The notes beneath the pieces were generated by a model, which saw only the letters and a program-made list of their open reading frames with translations, did no database searches and had not been told where the DNA came from. Shown here one piece after another: positions 14,825 to 16,441 of a stretch of 16,441 nt of DNA. The stretch comes from Pseudomonadota bacterium. Lineage in GTDB: Bacteria > Pseudomonadota > Gammaproteobacteria > Halothiobacillales > Halothiobacillaceae. Position 1 is the stretch's first letter; each line of letters starts with the position of its first letter. Location: assembly GCA_021795795.1 (NCBI GenBank), contig JAJYPA010000135.1:1-16441 (forward strand), written 5' to 3'. The position numbers and the translations under genes are program-made.

Positions 14825-15586
14825 ATGAGTATAGAAAAGAAAATTTGTTTGGCAGGGATTGATATGGCTTGGGTGAGCGATCGCAACCCCACAGCCATTG
14901 CGATTGGTCAAATCCATGAGCAGCAACTGCTGGTGACTGCCATACACACCCAGCGATATGGCATCGCACAAATCATCGAATCGCTGGAATCGGCGCCCGA
15001 TTTAACAGGCGTGGCCATCGATGCACCAACCATCATCACCAATCAAGGCGGTGCGCGCGCATGCGAGATGGCCCTGAACAGGGTGTATGGACGGCGCAAG
15101 GCCGGTTGTCACCCAACGAATCTGGCGCGTTTTCCCTATGCCGATAGCGTAGCCTTGGCGAATTGGCTGGAACAAGAAGGGTTCGAACACGCCAATCCGA
15201 TGGCCACACGTTGGCAAATCGAGTGCTATCCGCATCCGGCGTTGATTGAGATTTTTGGCCTACCCGAGCGTCATCGTTATAAAAAAGGTACGGTACAAGA
15301 ACGCAAAGAAGGACAGGTCGCGCTTGCGGATATGCTTTTACGGCTCAAAAGATCAACTGTACTGAGTTTGCAGGTTGCCGCTGACCTGAACTATTTTTTT
15401 GACGCTGAACATATATACCATCTGCGCGGAGCCGCACTGAAACACAATGAAGATGTACTCGACGCCATTATTTGCTTGTATATCGCAGGCCTTTTTGCGT
15501 GTCTAAGCTCGGGGACTCTATTTGGCGACGCGAAAGCTGGCTATATTTATGTGCCGCAGCGATTGGCAATATTACCTTGCCCCTGA
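14825..15586 (+). CDS. DUF429-family protein (predicted RNase H-like fold)
   Basis: A 253-residue protein of the DUF429 family, predicted from known relatives to have an RNase H-like fold and possible nuclease activity; no biochemical role is established to my knowledge. Typical pieces are an early acidic residue in AGIDMAW (residues 10-16), the AIDAPTI strand (64-70), GRRKAGCHPTN (89-99), ECYPHPALIEIFGLPERHRYKKG (near 133-155), EDVLDAIICLYIAG near 217-230 and the C-terminal AGYIYVP. The scattered conserved Asp/Glu could form a metal site. The ATG at 14825 has no ribosome site but follows a candidate extended -10 closely. It is divergent from the SDR/photolyase operon. An IS3 element begins at or just after its stop, so the last few residues (RLAILPCP) may be altered. 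Confidence 0.87.
   Translation: MSIEKKICLAGIDMAWVSDRNPTAIAIGQIHEQQLLVTAIHTQRYGIAQIIESLESAPDLTGVAIDAPTIITNQGGARACEMALNRVYGRRKAGCHPTNLARFPYADSVALANWLEQEGFEHANPMATRWQIECYPHPALIEIFGLPERHRYKKGTVQERKEGQVALADMLLRLKRSTVLSLQVAADLNYFFDAEHIYHLRGAALKHNEDVLDAIICLYIAGLFACLSSGTLFGDAKAGYIYVPQRLAILPCP
14828..14856 (-). promoter_or_regulatory. Candidate SDR-operon promoter inside DUF429 start
   Basis: On the minus strand TATACT (14828-14833) is a five-of-six -10 box, and CTGCCA 17 bases upstream (14851-14856) matches four of six -35 positions. The site lies within the first codons of the DUF429 gene and would give the SDR gene a leader of about 22 bases. Confidence 0.4.
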
Positions 15587-15596
15587 AAAACGTATC

Positions 15597-15625
15597 CCTT
15601 GCAGTGTGATTTAATTTACGCAAGG
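15597..15625 (+). promoter_or_regulatory. Hairpin covering the orfA ribosome site
   Basis: CCTTGC (15597-15602) can pair with GCAAGG (15620-15625), which overlaps the AAGGAG ribosome site of orfA (15622-15627). Such sequestration is a known way for insertion sequences to block expression from read-through transcripts. The stem is only 6 bp, so it is tentative. Confidence 0.35.
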
Positions 15626-15899
15626 AGAACGACATGACAAAGACAACACGGGCGCGTTATACGCTTGAATTCAAACAAGAGGCGGTGCGGCTGGTTGAAG
15701 GCGGCCAGAGTCAGGCATCGGTGGCAAGAAGCCTCGGGGTGTCTGATCAGACGCTGTTTGACTGGGTCAAGGCGAGTCGGCAGGGGGCGCTCAAGGGGGC
15801 CGATCGGACGCCGGTGAGCGCGGAGCAGACGGAGATTTCCCGCCTGCGTGCCGAGCTTGCCCGAGTGAAGATGGAGCGCGACATCCTGGAAAAGGGTGA

Positions 15900-15937
15900 G
15901 CCCAAAAGCAGGACATCCTGTGAATGTCCTGCTGGGC
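15900..15937. repeat. Hairpin element inside orfA
   Basis: Perfect 9-bp arms GCAGGACAT (15908-15916) and ATGTCCTGC (15924-15932) with a 7-base loop, extended by GCCC (15900-15903) and GGGC (15934-15937). It makes up most of the 41 bases that break orfA. Confidence 0.8.
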
Positions 15938-15952
15938 GAACGCGTACTTCGC

Positions 15953-15976
15953 CAAGGGTGCAAACAAGGGTGCAAA
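15953..15976 (+). repeat. 12-bp tandem duplication in orfA/orfB junction
   Basis: CAAGGGTGCAAA occurs twice back to back (15953-15964 and 15965-15976). Being a multiple of three, it keeps both frames but adds four residues just before the orfB start. Confidence 0.85.
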
Positions 15977-16441
15977 GTGAAGTACGCCTTTATTCAGCGT
16001 CATTGCACGGTGTGGCCGATCAGCGTGCAGTGTCGGGTGCTGAACGTTAGCGTCAGCGGCTACCATGGGCATCTGGCTCGCCAAGCGAGCACTGCGCCGC
16101 GTCGATACCTCAGTGATTGAGCGCTGCTGGTGCCGATCAAGGCCATTCACACACGAACAAAGCGTGCGTACGGCTGGCCGCGTATCTGGCGGGAACTGCG
16201 CAACGAGGGCGTGCGCGTGGGCAAGCAGCGCGTACAAACCTTGATGCGCATGCACGGCATTCGCGCCAAGGGCAAGAAACGCTTCAAGGTCACCACCGAC
16301 AGTAACCATGACTTACCCATTGCACCGAACCTGCTCAACCGCCAGTTTGGCGTGCGCAAGCCAGATACGGTGTGGGTTGGCGATATCACCTATATCGCCA
16401 CCGACGAAGGCTGGCTGTTCCTTGCCGTGGTGATTGACCTG
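15977..16441 (+). pseudogene. IS3-family orfB transposase with nonsense codon, 3' end missing
   Basis: The catalytic part of an IS3 transposase, in the -1 frame relative to the original orfA. It starts GTG-AAG-TAC (VKYAFIQRH), continues through VSVSGYHGHLARQ and RYLSD, then meets an in-frame TGA at 16118-16120. The same frame resumes with ALLVPIKAIH, AYGWPRIWREL, and reaches the rve core VWVGDITYI, whose Asp is the first catalytic acid of DDE. The TGA could come from a CGA codon by one C-to-T change. The other two acids would lie beyond the window. With the orfA break, the element should not make transposase. Confidence 0.85.

Larger units (their letters stand above)
15634..15980 (+). pseudogene. 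IS3-family orfA, disrupted by a 41-bp insertion
   Basis: The DNA-binding regulator part of an IS3 transposase: YTLEFKQEAVRLVEGGQSQASVARSLGVSDQTLFDWVK (residues 9-46) is the helix-turn-helix, and the leucine-zipper-like region ends ARVKMERDILEK (residues 75-87). After Lys87 the frame is broken by 41 inserted bases (15895-15935). Removing them restores EKANAYFAKGANKGAK and the stop at 15978-15980, which overlaps the orfB GTG at 15977 in the -1 frame, as IS3 elements should. As it stands, translation continues in a wrong frame to 16050. The ATG at 15634 follows AAGGAG at good spacing. A 12-bp tandem duplication (15953-15976) lies near its end. Confidence 0.85.
15587..16441 (+). mobile_element. 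Left part of a decayed IS3-family insertion sequence
   Basis: orfA (IS3-type helix-turn-helix) and orfB (integrase with rve core) in the usual overlapping order, running off the right edge. The left inverted repeat cannot be fixed without the right end; the sequence right after the DUF429 stop is the best candidate for the border. Both reading frames are broken, so this copy is probably inactive. Confidence 0.85.

Noticed and set aside
15890..15937. AAAAG slippery site followed by the hairpin as a working -1 frameshift signal
   Set aside because: The -1 frame hits a TGA at 15897-15899 at once, so a slip here could not yield OrfAB; the hairpin is better seen as an insertion.

Overview
The window reads as gammaproteobacterial chromosome of moderate GC content. 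The support is the family mix: an ActP/YjcH acetate-uptake pair, an Fsr-type efflux pump, UmuDC, an NsrR-type Rrf2 regulator with a globin, GGDEF/EAL signalling proteins, and relics of IS3 and RAYT transposases. A moderately halophilic or sulfur-oxidising lineage would fit, but genus cannot be fixed from the sequence. No rRNA, tRNA or CRISPR array was seen.

Layout, left to right. (1) 1-696 is the 3' part of a c-di-GMP phosphodiesterase (EAL domain) cut by the window edge. (2) 839-2546 is a minus-strand three-gene operon: a small membrane protein, a DUF4395-type membrane protein with two CXXC motifs, and a TetR repressor. The genes are joined by 4-bp stop/start overlaps. A perfect TetR-style palindrome lies at its promoter (2581-2598). 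A divergent YidH/DUF202 membrane protein follows (2741-3118). (3) 3218-4119 is a nitric-oxide module: an NsrR-like repressor convergent with a single-domain globin, whose promoter carries an NsrR-like palindrome (4255-4277). (4) 4497-6561 is umuD-umuC. This UmuD has a long basic N-terminal extension, and a 23-bp palindrome resembling the Acinetobacter UmuDAb operator sits at its promoter; no LexA box was found. (5) 6612-8246 is a membrane-anchored diguanylate cyclase. (6) 8564-10530 is yjcH-actP, ending in a good intrinsic terminator. (7) 10712-11008 is a RAYT transposase remnant. (8) 11009-12241 is an Fsr-like MFS exporter. (9) 12372-14799 is a tightly overlapped operon: SDR, TIGR03643/DUF2805 protein, photolyase/cryptochrome. 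(10) 14825-15586 is a divergent DUF429 protein with only 25 bp between the two start codons. (11) 15587-16441 is the left part of a decayed IS3-family element. Its orfA holds a 41-bp hairpin insertion and a 12-bp tandem duplication, and its orfB has a nonsense codon.

Two themes recur. One is c-di-GMP turnover and stress sensing: an EAL and a GGDEF enzyme, and NO-responsive globin control. The other is DNA damage and light: UmuDC under what looks like its own UmuD-type repressor, and a photolyase operon whose photolyase ends in a beta-clamp-like motif. The most interesting signals are the UmuD self-regulation circuit, the SDR/TIGR03643/photolyase plus DUF429 locus with interleaved promoters, the TetR-controlled CXXC membrane operon, and the hairpin inserted in the IS3 element. 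All calls come from reading the sequence and from memory of the families; no database search was run.
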